In this document: in pieces, positions 41,840 to 51,200 of the stretch
Layout: the number at the start of each line of letters is the position of its first letter
Numbering within the stretch: the first letter of the stretch is position 1
NCBI GenBank assembly: GCA_017462385.1
Contig: JAFTRE010000029.1
Span: 1-64,000, forward strand
Direction of reading: 5' to 3'
Source: Clostridia bacterium
GTDB lineage: Bacteria > Bacillota > Clostridia > Oscillospirales > CAG-272
DNA: 64,000 nt
Notes under the pieces: model-generated
Told to the model about the DNA's origin: nothing
Database searches by the model: none
What the model saw: the letters and a program-made list of their open reading frames with translations, nothing else
Made by a program: the position numbers and the translations under genes

Positions 41840-43009
41840 ATGAAGATAAAAGAATCGGCGCAACATTGCGGCCTGACGGAAAAGGCGATAAGGCTTTATG
41901 AAAGCAAGGGTTTGGTAAGCCCTGTGACAGCAGAAAAAAACGGACGGATATATCGCGATTATGACGAAAAATGCATCCGCGACCTTATGACCGTCGGCAT
42001 ACTTCGCCGCGTCGGATTTTCAATGGAGCAGATAGGCGCTATGCAAAAGGACTCGTCGCAAATTTCCGATATTCTTGAGGAATATGGAGAAAAGCTTGCG
42101 TCTGATATAGAGAATATGACCGCCGCTCGAGAGGCGATGGCGGTATATGACTGCGCGGATTCGGGTATTGACGTACTTGCCGACGCCTTGCTTGCCGCCC
42201 TTGGCGGCGGAGAAGAGAAATCCGTGCAGCGCGAGCAGACAATACGCTGGCGAGTGTGGGATGAGGATATAACAGCAGAGCAAAAGCAGACGGCGTACCT
42301 GCAATTTACTCAAAAGCAGAGCAAGCGCGAACGCGCCGAGGAGATACTTCTGACGGTGCCGCGGCGCGTCGGCGGTTTTTTCGGACGAATTTGGAGTGAG
42401 CTGCGGTGCGGCGTTGTCAACGAGCGCGGCAGAGTCCGCGGCGGCGTCCTTAGTGCGGTGATATTTTTGCTGATGGCAATGATCCTCGGCGGCAATCTCG
42501 CCGCGGCGAATAAGCGTATGGACGAAATGCAGCAGGAATGCGTAAATGCCGTGTTCAGCTCGGTGCGCGAGCTGGACTATCTGCTTACAAACGTGCAAAA
42601 CAGCGGGGAATACACGTACGACACCGCCGCCCGAGCCTGCTTTATTGTGACACAGCTCACGGATGCCATAGCGACTGCCGAGGGCCTTGGCAGCGAGAGC
42701 GTAAATATTACAAGAAGAAATGACCTTGCCGGCTGTATGGGAGGATTTTTGTCGGTAAGCGTCAACGGCAACCGCATCGAAGGCATACTTTATGACGGCA
42801 TACTTGATGAGAGTGAACTGGAATTCATCCGTTTGCTGCACGTCGACGCCGTGGCTATAACAGAGTCCATAACTTCCGAGGATGGCATGAATATGCGCTA
42901 CAGTGCCAAATATAAAGACATACGCGAGGGGGCTCGTGCGTTTGTGGATAAATGGTGCGATATAAGCCTTGATGGGGAGTGTCCGTATTGGGAACTTGTA
43001 AAAAATTAA
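41840..43009 (+). CDS. MerR-family regulator with membrane anchor
   Basis: The 389-residue protein starts with a MerR winged-helix (MKIKESAQHCGLTEKAIRLYESKGL, wing NGRIYRDYDE, then VGILRRVGFSMEQI) and a coiled-coil up to about 100. A charged juxtamembrane region and one strong transmembrane helix (about 201-222, GGVLSAVIFLLMAMILGGNL) follow. The remaining 165 residues would lie outside the cell and show no known domain. This is a one-component transmembrane layout, rare for MerR. It likely controls its own 19-bp-spacer promoter and may sense an envelope signal. RBS TAGGAG precedes ATG 41840. Confidence 0.85.
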   Translation: MKIKESAQHCGLTEKAIRLYESKGLVSPVTAEKNGRIYRDYDEKCIRDLMTVGILRRVGFSMEQIGAMQKDSSQISDILEEYGEKLASDIENMTAAREAMAVYDCADSGIDVLADALLAALGGGEEKSVQREQTIRWRVWDEDITAEQKQTAYLQFTQKQSKRERAEEILLTVPRRVGGFFGRIWSELRCGVVNERGRVRGGVLSAVIFLLMAMILGGNLAAANKRMDEMQQECVNAVFSSVRELDYLLTNVQNSGEYTYDTAARACFIVTQLTDAIATAEGLGSESVNITRRNDLAGCMGGFLSVSVNGNRIEGILYDGILDESELEFIRLLHVDAVAITESITSEDGMNMRYSAKYKDIREGARAFVDKWCDISLDGECPYWELVKN

Positions 43010-43110
43010 CAGCATGACAGGGGATATGCCCCTGTCTGTTTTTTGTCCGTCCCCTTGCAATTTTTACCTCGGTATAGTATAATAAAATTGTATTTTAACT
43101 GAGGTATATA

Positions 43111-43191
43111 GCGTGAAAGTTACTTTTTTCTAATAATGAAATTCACTTTTTGACGCCAGAATTTTGCCAAAGGCAAAATTCATCGATTATA
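43111..43191 (+). repeat. Leader repeat, copy B
   Basis: This 81-nt element is related to 7904-7985: it starts with GCGTGAAAGTTA, has TTTTTGACGC in the middle, a TTTTGCC-AAA-GGCAAAA hairpin, and ends with TTCATCGATTATA. It lies 36 nt before the TauE start. The loop change between copies (TTGCCTGAAAAGGCAA against TTGCCAAAGGCAA) keeps the stem, which supports selection for structure or a mobile palindrome. Confidence 0.65.
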
Positions 43192-43227
43192 TTTGTGCCG
43201 CCGCAGGGCGGCGAAACGGAGATTACT

Positions 43228-44028
43228 ATGGATCTTATTCGTTCATCACTTTATTTCATAGTCTGCTTTATTGCTTCCATCGCGGGCGCTATCTGCGGCA
43301 TCGGCGGTGGCGTAATTGTCAAGCCCGTGCTTGACCTGTTCGGGTGGGACAGCGTGTCCACCATCAGCTTTCTTTCGGGCTGTATGGTGCTGACCATGAG
43401 TACATATTCCGTCGGGCGCTCCATGATAGCGGGGGAGAGGACAGTTAAGGCAAAGACTATAACCCCTCTTGCCATAGGGGCGTCGGTCGGCGGCATTGTG
43501 GGTAAACAGCTTTTCAGCATTATCAAGGCGGCATTTCAAGATCCTAACCGCGTCGGCGGTGTGCAGGCGGCGTGTCTGACGCTGATAACCGTGGGAACGC
43601 TGTTTTACACTGTATTCAAAAGCAAAATAAAGCCGCATGAGGTCAAAAGTCCGGTAGCTTACGTTACTATCGGTTTGCTTCTCGGCATCATGTCCAGCTT
43701 TCTCGGTATCGGCGGCGGACCCATCAATATTGTGGTCTTGCACTTCTTTTTCGCAATGGACAGCAAGACTGCGGCGGCGAACAGCCTGTATGTCATTGCT
43801 TTCAGCCAGCTGACGAGTCTCATTTCCACTCTCGTCACAGGTACCGTGCCCGACTTCAAAATTCTCGCGCTGGTATTCATGGTGCTCGGCGGACTGCTCG
43901 GCAGTATGTCGGGGCGAGTGATCAATAAAAAGATGGACAACCGTGCGGTGGATAAGCTGTTTATCGGCATGATGTCGGTGATAATTTTGATAAGTATTTA
44001 TAATTGCGTGAAATATTTTGCTTTATAG
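43228..44028 (+). CDS. Sulfite exporter TauE/SafE family permease
   Basis: The 266-residue membrane protein of about eight helices has two inverted halves, each with the glycine motif of the family (GAICGIGGGVIVKPVL near 20-35 and MSSFLGIGGGPINIVVL near 155-172). Members move sulfite, sulfoacetate or other small organosulfur or carboxylate anions. The substrate is unknown here. Start 43228 has GGAG upstream. Between leader repeat B and the RBS lies a small GC hairpin (GCCGCC/GGCGGC, 43197-43213) that could affect translation. A longer frame from 43150 runs through the repeat and is not used. Confidence 0.88.
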   Translation: MDLIRSSLYFIVCFIASIAGAICGIGGGVIVKPVLDLFGWDSVSTISFLSGCMVLTMSTYSVGRSMIAGERTVKAKTITPLAIGASVGGIVGKQLFSIIKAAFQDPNRVGGVQAACLTLITVGTLFYTVFKSKIKPHEVKSPVAYVTIGLLLGIMSSFLGIGGGPINIVVLHFFFAMDSKTAAANSLYVIAFSQLTSLISTLVTGTVPDFKILALVFMVLGGLLGSMSGRVINKKMDNRAVDKLFIGMMSVIILISIYNCVKYFAL

Positions 44029-44029
44029 A

Positions 44030-44061
44030 ACAAAACGGCTGTCCGCAGACAGCCGTTTTGT
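44030..44061. terminator. Bidirectional terminator
   Basis: A 14-bp stem (ACAAAACGGCTGTC with GACAGCCGTTTTGT) and 4-nt loop sits between the converging TauE gene and the ABC exporter operon. Confidence 0.85.
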
Positions 44062-44064
44062 GTT

Positions 44065-45873
44065 TTAAGTATTTTGATATTTCTTTGCTTGCACTCGGTA
44101 CATCTCGGCGTACTTGCCGTTTTGGAGCATAAGCTCATCGTGCGAGCCGTGCTCCACGATCTCGCCGCAATCGAACATGTATATTTTGTCCGCCATACGT
44201 GTGGTGGAGAGACGGTGCGAGATAAAAATGACCGTTTTGCCTTGCGCGTTTTTGAGTATAGATTGATTTAATTCATATTCCGCGATGGGATCGAGTGAGC
44301 TTGACGGTTCATCCATGATAATTAGCTCAAATGGCCTTGCGAAAACTCGGGCAATGGCGATTTTTTGCGCCTCGCCGCCCGACAGCCCCACGCCGTCCTT
44401 GCTGAACTCTGTCGTAAGCTGTGAATGAATTCCATTTGGTAGCTGTTTTAGCTTTTCGTCAAAAGAGGCCGCTCTCAGCGCCGACATTACGGTCGCCTCG
44501 TCCGCGTCGGTGTATTCACCGCCCATTACGTTTTCCGCAACAGTTGCCGCGAAGACCTTGTAGTCCTGAAATACCGCACCGATATGCTCGCGGTAGCTGT
44601 CGGGCGCGTATTCGGCAATGCTGTGGCCGTTGTAGAGAATATCGCCGGCCGTGGGGTCGTAAAGCCGCATGAGCAACTTTATCAGCGTGGTCTTGCCCGC
44701 GCCGTTATAGCCCACAAAGGCTATTTTTTCGCCCTTTTTTATCTCAATATTAACATTGCTGAGCGTTTTTTGCCCGTTTTTGGAGAAAGGATAGACAAAA
44801 TCAACATTTTTAACAGTCAGTGATTCAAATGCGGGCACTTGCGTTTGCTCGCCCTTGATCTTTGGCTCATATTCGATGAATTTTTTGACCTTTTCGATGT
44901 AAAGACTGTGCTCGTTGAATTTGTTGAGATAGTTTCCGATATCGTCAATGGTCCAATAAAGCTTGAAGCTTGCGTTTATGCTTGCGGAAAAACTACCCAG
45001 AGACAGCGTCGGGTCGACGATATAACGGACGATAAGATAGCCCGTGACGCCTGCCGAGGGAAGAACATTGGTCAGCATTGTCGATATCAGCGAAAAACCG
45101 AATATTTTGCCCATATGCTTTTTGATACAGGATATTTTGGCGTCGGTAGCAGACTTATATTCGTTTTGCAAATGCTCCGCTATGCCGCCCTGACGCAGTT
45201 CTTTGGCGTAATCCTGGAGATAGAATACTCTGCCGATATAGCTGAGCTTGCGATCTATGGGATTCATTTCAACATTTTTGTCATAGCGTAGCTTGTTGAA
45301 CTTGTTTTTGATGACAAACCCGAGACTTACCGATATGAGCAATCCCGCCGCGACTATCAGGTCCATCGAGGCGAGCAGACCCAGTACCACAGCACTTGAT
45401 ATGATACGGTTGATAAAAATGCTGAAGTTTTCCATGATCTGAGCGGTTCGGGCATCCGATTCACGTATTGCCCAGATAAAATCATTGTAAAATTCGGGGT
45501 CATCGTAACAGCTTTGATCAAGCGAACGCGCCTTGGCGTAAAGCTCGTTTTGAATGCTTTCATGCAATATCAGCTTGACCTTGGGAACATAGACCTCCAG
45601 CCGCCATTTGTTGAACAGTTCAAATACCATGTTGTAGCCCGCCACCGCCAATATCCAAAACAGCACGGTCCGAAATTCTGTTCCGGATTCGATAGCGTCA
45701 AACACATACTTGGTGAACAGCACTCCTATAATGTGCCACGCTCCGCGCCCAAACGCCTCGCAGAGTGTTACTATTGTGTATGTCGGGGTGTACTTGAAGG
45801 TATATTTCAGCATGAACCATAGGTTTTTTGCGACGTGCACGGGGGAGTGCTTTTGCTTTTTGTCGCGGCTCAT
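44065..45873 (-). CDS. ABC exporter half-transporter, second gene
   Basis: The 602-residue protein joins a six-helix exporter membrane domain (about 20-320) with an ATPase domain. The ATPase shows Walker A GYNGAGKTTLIKLL, signature LSGGEAQKIAIARV, Walker B LIIMDEPSSSLDP and switch FISHRLST. All catalytic residues look intact. Its ATG overlaps the stop of the upstream exporter gene by 4 nt (ATGA) with GGAGG as RBS, so the two almost surely form a heterodimer. Such pairs in Firmicutes export peptides, lipids or drugs; the substrate cannot be told. It lies divergent from an XRE regulator. Confidence 0.9.
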   Translation of the reverse strand: MSRDKKQKHSPVHVAKNLWFMLKYTFKYTPTYTIVTLCEAFGRGAWHIIGVLFTKYVFDAIESGTEFRTVLFWILAVAGYNMVFELFNKWRLEVYVPKVKLILHESIQNELYAKARSLDQSCYDDPEFYNDFIWAIRESDARTAQIMENFSIFINRIISSAVVLGLLASMDLIVAAGLLISVSLGFVIKNKFNKLRYDKNVEMNPIDRKLSYIGRVFYLQDYAKELRQGGIAEHLQNEYKSATDAKISCIKKHMGKIFGFSLISTMLTNVLPSAGVTGYLIVRYIVDPTLSLGSFSASINASFKLYWTIDDIGNYLNKFNEHSLYIEKVKKFIEYEPKIKGEQTQVPAFESLTVKNVDFVYPFSKNGQKTLSNVNIEIKKGEKIAFVGYNGAGKTTLIKLLMRLYDPTAGDILYNGHSIAEYAPDSYREHIGAVFQDYKVFAATVAENVMGGEYTDADEATVMSALRAASFDEKLKQLPNGIHSQLTTEFSKDGVGLSGGEAQKIAIARVFARPFELIIMDEPSSSLDPIAEYELNQSILKNAQGKTVIFISHRLSTTRMADKIYMFDCGEIVEHGSHDELMLQNGKYAEMYRVQAKKYQNT

Positions 45874-47690
45874 AACGTTACCTCCTCAGCGTCAGCATAC
45901 GTGTCTGCCTGCTTGTGCCACATATCTGCGTATTTTGCGTTCAGCGCGAGCAGCTCGCTGTGCGTGCCTTGCTCGATTATCTCGCCGCCCTCAAACATAT
46001 ACACGCGGTCAGCCATGGTCGCGCTTGAAAGACGGTGTGAGATAAAGATAACTGTTTTGCCCTCGCAGGCATTAAACATATTGCGATACATTTCCTGCTC
46101 GGCGATGGGGTCGAGCGCAGACGTCGGCTCGTCCATAATGACGATCTCCTGTTTACCCGCGAATATTCTTGCGATGGATAGCTTTTGCGCCTCACCGCCC
46201 GAGAACATGGCGCCGTCATTGTCAAATTCTTTTGTGACGGTTGAATCGACACCGTGGGGAAGCGTTTGTATTTTCTCGTAAATGCCCGCTTGACGCAGGG
46301 AGGCTTCGACGGTTTGCCTGTCATCGTCGGTGATGTTGCCGCGAAGCATTACGTTTTCGGCGACGGTCGTTGCAAAAAGGCGGTAGTCTTGGAACACCGT
46401 TCCGAACAGACCTCGGTAAGACGAGAGTCGATAGCTCTTGATATTTTCTCCGTTTAGAAGTATCTCGCCCTCGTTGGGGTCATACAAGCGTTGAAGCAGC
46501 TTGATAAGCGTAGTCTTGCCCGCGCCGTTATGACCGACGATGGCGATTTTTTCACCCGCGCTTACCGTCAAATTGATATTTGACAAGGCGCGCAGGTCCT
46601 GACCCTCATAGCCAAAACTCATATTTTTAAGCTCAAGCTTTTCGAAGGAGGGAACTGTGGGCGCGTTCTCGTCCTCGGCAATGCGCACCTCGTACTCGAG
46701 GAAGTCGCGCAGATTGTCGATGTAAAGCGAGTTTTCATCCAGCCTGAAGAAAACATTGCCCATATAGTTGACACTGCCGGCAATATTGGAGATGGAATTT
46801 ATCACAACAAAGCAATCTCCGAGCAACATACTTTTTGTCACCAAGGTCTTATATGCCGCAAGCGCGATCGAGCCCGAATCTACGACAATATCGAAAACAA
46901 AATCGAACAAATAGCGGAAGAACATCATTTTATAACCGTATTTACCCACGATCTCTTTCATTTCCGAAATGCTTGAGTGCATTCGCTTGAACATTACCCT
47001 CCACATTTCCGTAAGCCGCATTTCCTTTGAGAAATCGCCGAGATAAAAGGTACGGCGTACATAGTCGCGCTGTCTTGCCACTTCCTTGGTGCGCATGTTG
47101 TAGTCGTATTTGATGCGGTTGCGCTTTTTGCCGATGAGAAGCGTACACAAGAACGGCATAAATGCGAGCAGCAAAAATATGGGATCGATAGTGATGATCA
47201 ATGTGCCTGTGGCAACAAGATTGATGCTTATCCAAACAACGTCAAGGATATTGTTCATAACAGTGTAGGCGCGGTTGGTCGCTTCGCCTGTCGCTTTGAC
47301 ATATGTATCGTAAAAAGCAGAGCTTTCAAAGCAAGCGAGGTCAACGGACGCGGCCTTTTTCTGAAGCAGATTTTGAATGTAAGCATCTACTATGGGCTGC
47401 TTGAGCTCAAAATAACAGCTTAGTATACGGTCAAAAAGCATATAAAAAACCGAATATGCAAACATACATCCGAGCGTTATCAGAACGGTTTTTAATTCTT
47501 TACCCGCTTGCAGGGCATTGAGGGCGTATTTATATAAGTAAGTATTCAGCAGAAACGAATGGATGGAGCCGAGAACTGTCGAGATCAAAGCCAATATGGG
47601 CACTCCGGGGCACGCTTTTATAATAAGCCCGAGCATATAGCCGTTATTTTTAAATGTTCGTTTCAGGCTTGTCTTTTTCTTTTTTGCCAT
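45870..47690 (-). CDS. ABC exporter half-transporter, first gene
   Basis: The 606-residue partner has the same domain order: membrane domain about 20-320, Walker A GHNGAGKTTLIKLLQRLYDP, signature FSGGEAQKLSIARIF, Walker B IVIMDEPTSALDP and FISHRLSS. Both partners keep the catalytic Glu after Walker B, unlike many heterodimers with one degenerate site. Start 47690 (MAKKKKTSLKR) has GGGAGG at 7 nt; the frame extends to 47804 through the promoters. Two tandem promoters precede it, and an XRE gene is read the other way. Confidence 0.9.
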   Translation of the reverse strand: MAKKKKTSLKRTFKNNGYMLGLIIKACPGVPILALISTVLGSIHSFLLNTYLYKYALNALQAGKELKTVLITLGCMFAYSVFYMLFDRILSCYFELKQPIVDAYIQNLLQKKAASVDLACFESSAFYDTYVKATGEATNRAYTVMNNILDVVWISINLVATGTLIITIDPIFLLLAFMPFLCTLLIGKKRNRIKYDYNMRTKEVARQRDYVRRTFYLGDFSKEMRLTEMWRVMFKRMHSSISEMKEIVGKYGYKMMFFRYLFDFVFDIVVDSGSIALAAYKTLVTKSMLLGDCFVVINSISNIAGSVNYMGNVFFRLDENSLYIDNLRDFLEYEVRIAEDENAPTVPSFEKLELKNMSFGYEGQDLRALSNINLTVSAGEKIAIVGHNGAGKTTLIKLLQRLYDPNEGEILLNGENIKSYRLSSYRGLFGTVFQDYRLFATTVAENVMLRGNITDDDRQTVEASLRQAGIYEKIQTLPHGVDSTVTKEFDNDGAMFSGGEAQKLSIARIFAGKQEIVIMDEPTSALDPIAEQEMYRNMFNACEGKTVIFISHRLSSATMADRVYMFEGGEIIEQGTHSELLALNAKYADMWHKQADTYADAEEVTL

Positions 47691-47718
47691 TATTACCTCC
47701 CGAGGATGTGCTGAGAAT

Positions 47719-47747
47719 ATTGTAGCATAGTTTATCACAAGCGTCAA
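47719..47747 (-). promoter_or_regulatory. Proximal promoter of the ABC exporter operon
   Basis: Minus strand TTGACG (47747-47742), 17 bp, TACAAT (47724-47719), 29 nt before the start codon. Confidence 0.7.
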
Positions 47748-47775
47748 GCGACCAACGGTTGCGTTGATAATATTA

Positions 47776-47804
47776 ATTATAGCATTGCACGCGCGGCTTG
47801 TCAA
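47776..47804 (-). promoter_or_regulatory. Distal promoter of the ABC exporter operon
   Basis: Minus strand TTGACA (47804-47799), 17 bp, TATAAT (47781-47776), a perfect consensus 57 bp upstream of the proximal one. Both share ATGC directly before the -10 box. The XRE start lies 81 nt beyond on the other strand. Confidence 0.85.
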
Positions 47805-47884
47805 GCTATACTTATCTAAAATGATAAAATAAAATCATTGATGATAATATACAATATAAATATAAATATCGCGGAGGACGAGAT

Positions 47885-48193
47885 ATGATATACAATATTG
47901 CGGACAAGATCAGATATTTGCGTGATAAGGCGGGCTTGACACAGACAGCACTTGCCAAGCGTCTGGGTATATCCAGAAGTGCGGTGAATTCGTGGGAGAT
48001 GTCGCTGTCCTCGCCGTCGATAGCTAATATAATCGAGATGACGCAGATATTTCACGTCAGCGCGGATTATCTCTTGGATACGTCGGATAAAATGATGATA
48101 GATGTGACAAATCTGAGTAACGACGAGCGCGAGGTCGTGCTCAAGCTCATTGCTTGCTTTGAGGCGAATAAAGATATAAAAAATTTGAATTGA
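47885..48193 (+). CDS. XRE-family transcriptional regulator
   Basis: The 102-residue protein has the Xre/Cro helix-turn-helix (IRYLRDKAGLTQTALAKRLGISRSAVNSWEMSLSSPSIANIIEMTQIFHVSADYLLD) at residues 9-66 and a short tail with no sensor domain (DEREVVLKLIACFEANKDIKN). Divergent from the ABC exporter pair, with two exporter promoters in the gap, it is the likely repressor of that operon. GCGGAGGA is its RBS. A weak promoter TTGATG-17-TATAAA may drive it. Confidence 0.88.
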   Translation: MIYNIADKIRYLRDKAGLTQTALAKRLGISRSAVNSWEMSLSSPSIANIIEMTQIFHVSADYLLDTSDKMMIDVTNLSNDEREVVLKLIACFEANKDIKNLN

Positions 48194-48199
48194 GAATTG

Positions 48200-48239
48200 A
48201 TAAAACCCGTCGTTGGCGTGCGCCAACGACGGGTTTTAT
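48200..48239. terminator. Bidirectional terminator
   Basis: A 19-bp perfect stem (ATAAAACCCGTCGTTGGCG with its complement) and 2-nt loop lies between the converging XRE and addA genes. Confidence 0.9.
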
Positions 48240-48254
48240 ATTAACATAATGAGA

Positions 48255-51200
48255 TCAGATAATATCAACGTCAATATCCAAGGCTTGTCCGAGCGGCAGG
48301 GAATATATAACCACTTTATCGGGGCGTTTGCCGCATATGCGCTCGAGCGCGGCGGCGTAATAGGATAGCTGTGTGCGGTGGCGCTTGGCAAGCTTTGCTT
48401 GAGCGAGAGACGGGGCTGCAAGCTCGGCGGGGGTGAGACGGTCGGTTTTGTAGTCGCAGAGCACGAGGCGGCCCTCGGCATCCGTGAAGAACAAGTCGAT
48501 GACACCCTGTACAAGTAATTGTTCTCCTTCAAGCGAGGCAGCTGTTTCGGATTGCTCGGAGAAGCTTGATGCGGGTAGCATTATGTTGAAGCGCTGTTCG
48601 CGACGGATGTCCGAGGCACATTTGAGAGTGGCATAAAATTCGGATCTGAAAAAGTCGGATGCCTGGTTTATGTCAACCAGCTCTGCCATGCGGGAGGGTA
48701 TAAAGCCGCGAGAGATGAGGCGTTCAAGCTCGGCTTCAACACCGTTGGATGTGCAGTTGACAAAGTCACAAAACTGCAAAAATACATGCGTTGCGGTTCC
48801 ACGTTCGGTTGATGTGATGCGCTTTCGGGATGTTCCGCTTAAAAAGGCGGGCGTGAAGGTCATCGAGGAGAGCCGCGGAGACTCTTCGGCAAAATCGTCG
48901 GGCGGGAGGGCGTCGTCCTCATCGTCGAGCATGCCGGGATAAAGTTTTGAGACCGACAGCTTGGCGGGCAGGCGGGTCAGGTGCTCGTAAGGATATACGA
49001 ACGAGAAACGCTCCTGCAGTTGCTCGGCGAACGCCGCTATGTCGCCTGCTGTGCTCTCGCTTTCCCGTCGCGGCGTTGCGTCGGCATTGTATGACAGCGG
49101 CTCGGGGACGCCGGAGCGGGAGATGATATCAACGGTATAGGACGCATCGGGCGGGGGCGTCAGCGAGACGGCGGGCAGTATCCAATCGAGATATGAGGTG
49201 GCGTGAAGTATCGGATATGCGTCGGGAAATTCGCGCTCGAGCTCGGCGTCGGAAAGGCGGCGCTCGAAGCCGCGCAGGCACTGCGCCGTGATGTACAGCC
49301 GTTCGCGGGCGCGCGTCATGGCGACGTAAAGCAGGCGCATTTCCTCCTCGGTCTGCTCTCTGATGCTTTGAAGTGCGGATGCGAAGCGAATCGGCGTGTT
49401 GAGCTTGGCAAGCCCCGTGGAGTCCTTGATGCGTATTCCGGGCGGCAGGGAGCGGTTGAGTATCAGTTCCTTTTGCGCGTCCTTGAAGTTGAAGGCTTTG
49501 CCGCAACCGCATACAAAGCAAACGGGAAATTCAAGTCCCTTGGAGTGATGAACAGTTATAACGGTAACGGCATCGGCACCCGGCTCGGCGGGCGGCGTTT
49601 CGCCGTCGTCTCCCTCGGATATGGCTTGGTTGATATACTTGATGAAGTTGTAAAGCCCTCGGAATGATCCTGCCTCAAACTGTCGTGCGTATTCATAAAG
49701 CCGCTGAAGATCGGCGCGGGCGGCGTCGTCCGCGGCGAGCGAAAGTATGGCGGTATCGCGGTATATGCCGCGTACAAGACGGTCGGCGGGGAGAGCGCGA
49801 GCCATATCGCGGTAACCGTCGAGCTTTTGAATAAAATTCTCACATTTTTTAGCTGCTTCACCGTCAAGAGCGTCGTATTGTGTCACAGCGTCATATAATG
49901 ACACCGATCTCGGCGCGCCGGCTCGAATTTGTGACATCTCGTCCATGGTAAAGCCGAAAAGCGGAGAGCGCAACACAGCCGCCAGCGGAATATCCTTTTG
50001 AGGGTTGTCGATGATGGTCAACAGACTTATCATCAGCGACACCTCGGGGCGTGTATAGTAGCCCGCAGCGCTGTCGCTGTTGACGGGTATACCGAGGCGG
50101 CGCAATTGTGCCGTAACGGTGGCGCAGGTCGATTTGGCGCGGCAGAGTACGGCGATGTCGCCGGGGCGGATAGTCTTTCCGTCCGCGCGATGATCATCGC
50201 GGAGCAGTCGGGATATCTCGGCTGCAATGTACGATATTTCGGTGGCTTGCTCGGTATCCTCGCCGCCGTCGGTAGGTTCGTCGCTTTTTTCATCGGCGAC
50301 TATGATGGCGACATTGACCTGCGGTGCGGCATAGTCATCGGCACAGGGCTTGGCGAAAACAAGGTCATCGCTCGCCACATATCCAACCGACTTGCCGCAG
50401 GCGCGGAACATACGCGAGCAGACGAGATTGACAAATTTTATGACGTTTTGGTCGCATCTGAAGTTTTCAGACATGAATATCGTAACACCGCTGTCATCCT
50501 CGGGCGCGGTATCGTTCGGGGGAAATGCGGCGCGGTAATTCGCGAACAGAGAGGGGTCTGCGCCGCGAAAACCGTAAATGCTTTGCTTGATGTCGCCGAC
50601 CATAAATCGGTTGTGACCGTTTGATACGGCGCGGAAGATGAGGTCCTGCACTTCGGTTACATCCTGATACTCGTCGATGAATATTTCGTCGAAGCGCTCG
50701 GCGTACTCATGAGCAAGCTCAGTGGGTTTACCGTCAGCATCGACCAACAGGTCATATGCGTGACGGCGAATGTCATCGAAGTCACAAATGCAGCGATTGC
50801 TCTTCTCTTGCTGTAGCTTGTCTTCGAATTGTGATATGATGCCGGACAGTGCCCGGCACATATCGGACGTTTGACGTATGGTCTGTGATAGCGCGTCGGG
50901 GTCAAGTGCGAAATGCTCTGAGGGCAGTTTTTTGAGGCTGTCCTTGATGGCTGTTCGCAGAGTCTTGAGTTGTTCGGTGCGTTCTGTTTTGGCATCGCCG
51001 CGCAAGCTGCCGAGACGCGCGGGAGTGTATGTGTGTGCCACCTCGCGTGCGGCGGCGTAGTCGCCCGCCTTGACGGGCGAGAGCAGCGCGCGGCAAAAAT
51101 CAAGGTCGGCGCAAAAAGCGGGGCAGTATTTTGTCAGTGTGGCATCGTCCGCCGACAGCTCGTCTGTTGCCGCACCGAGTGCGCGGATATAATATTCAAG

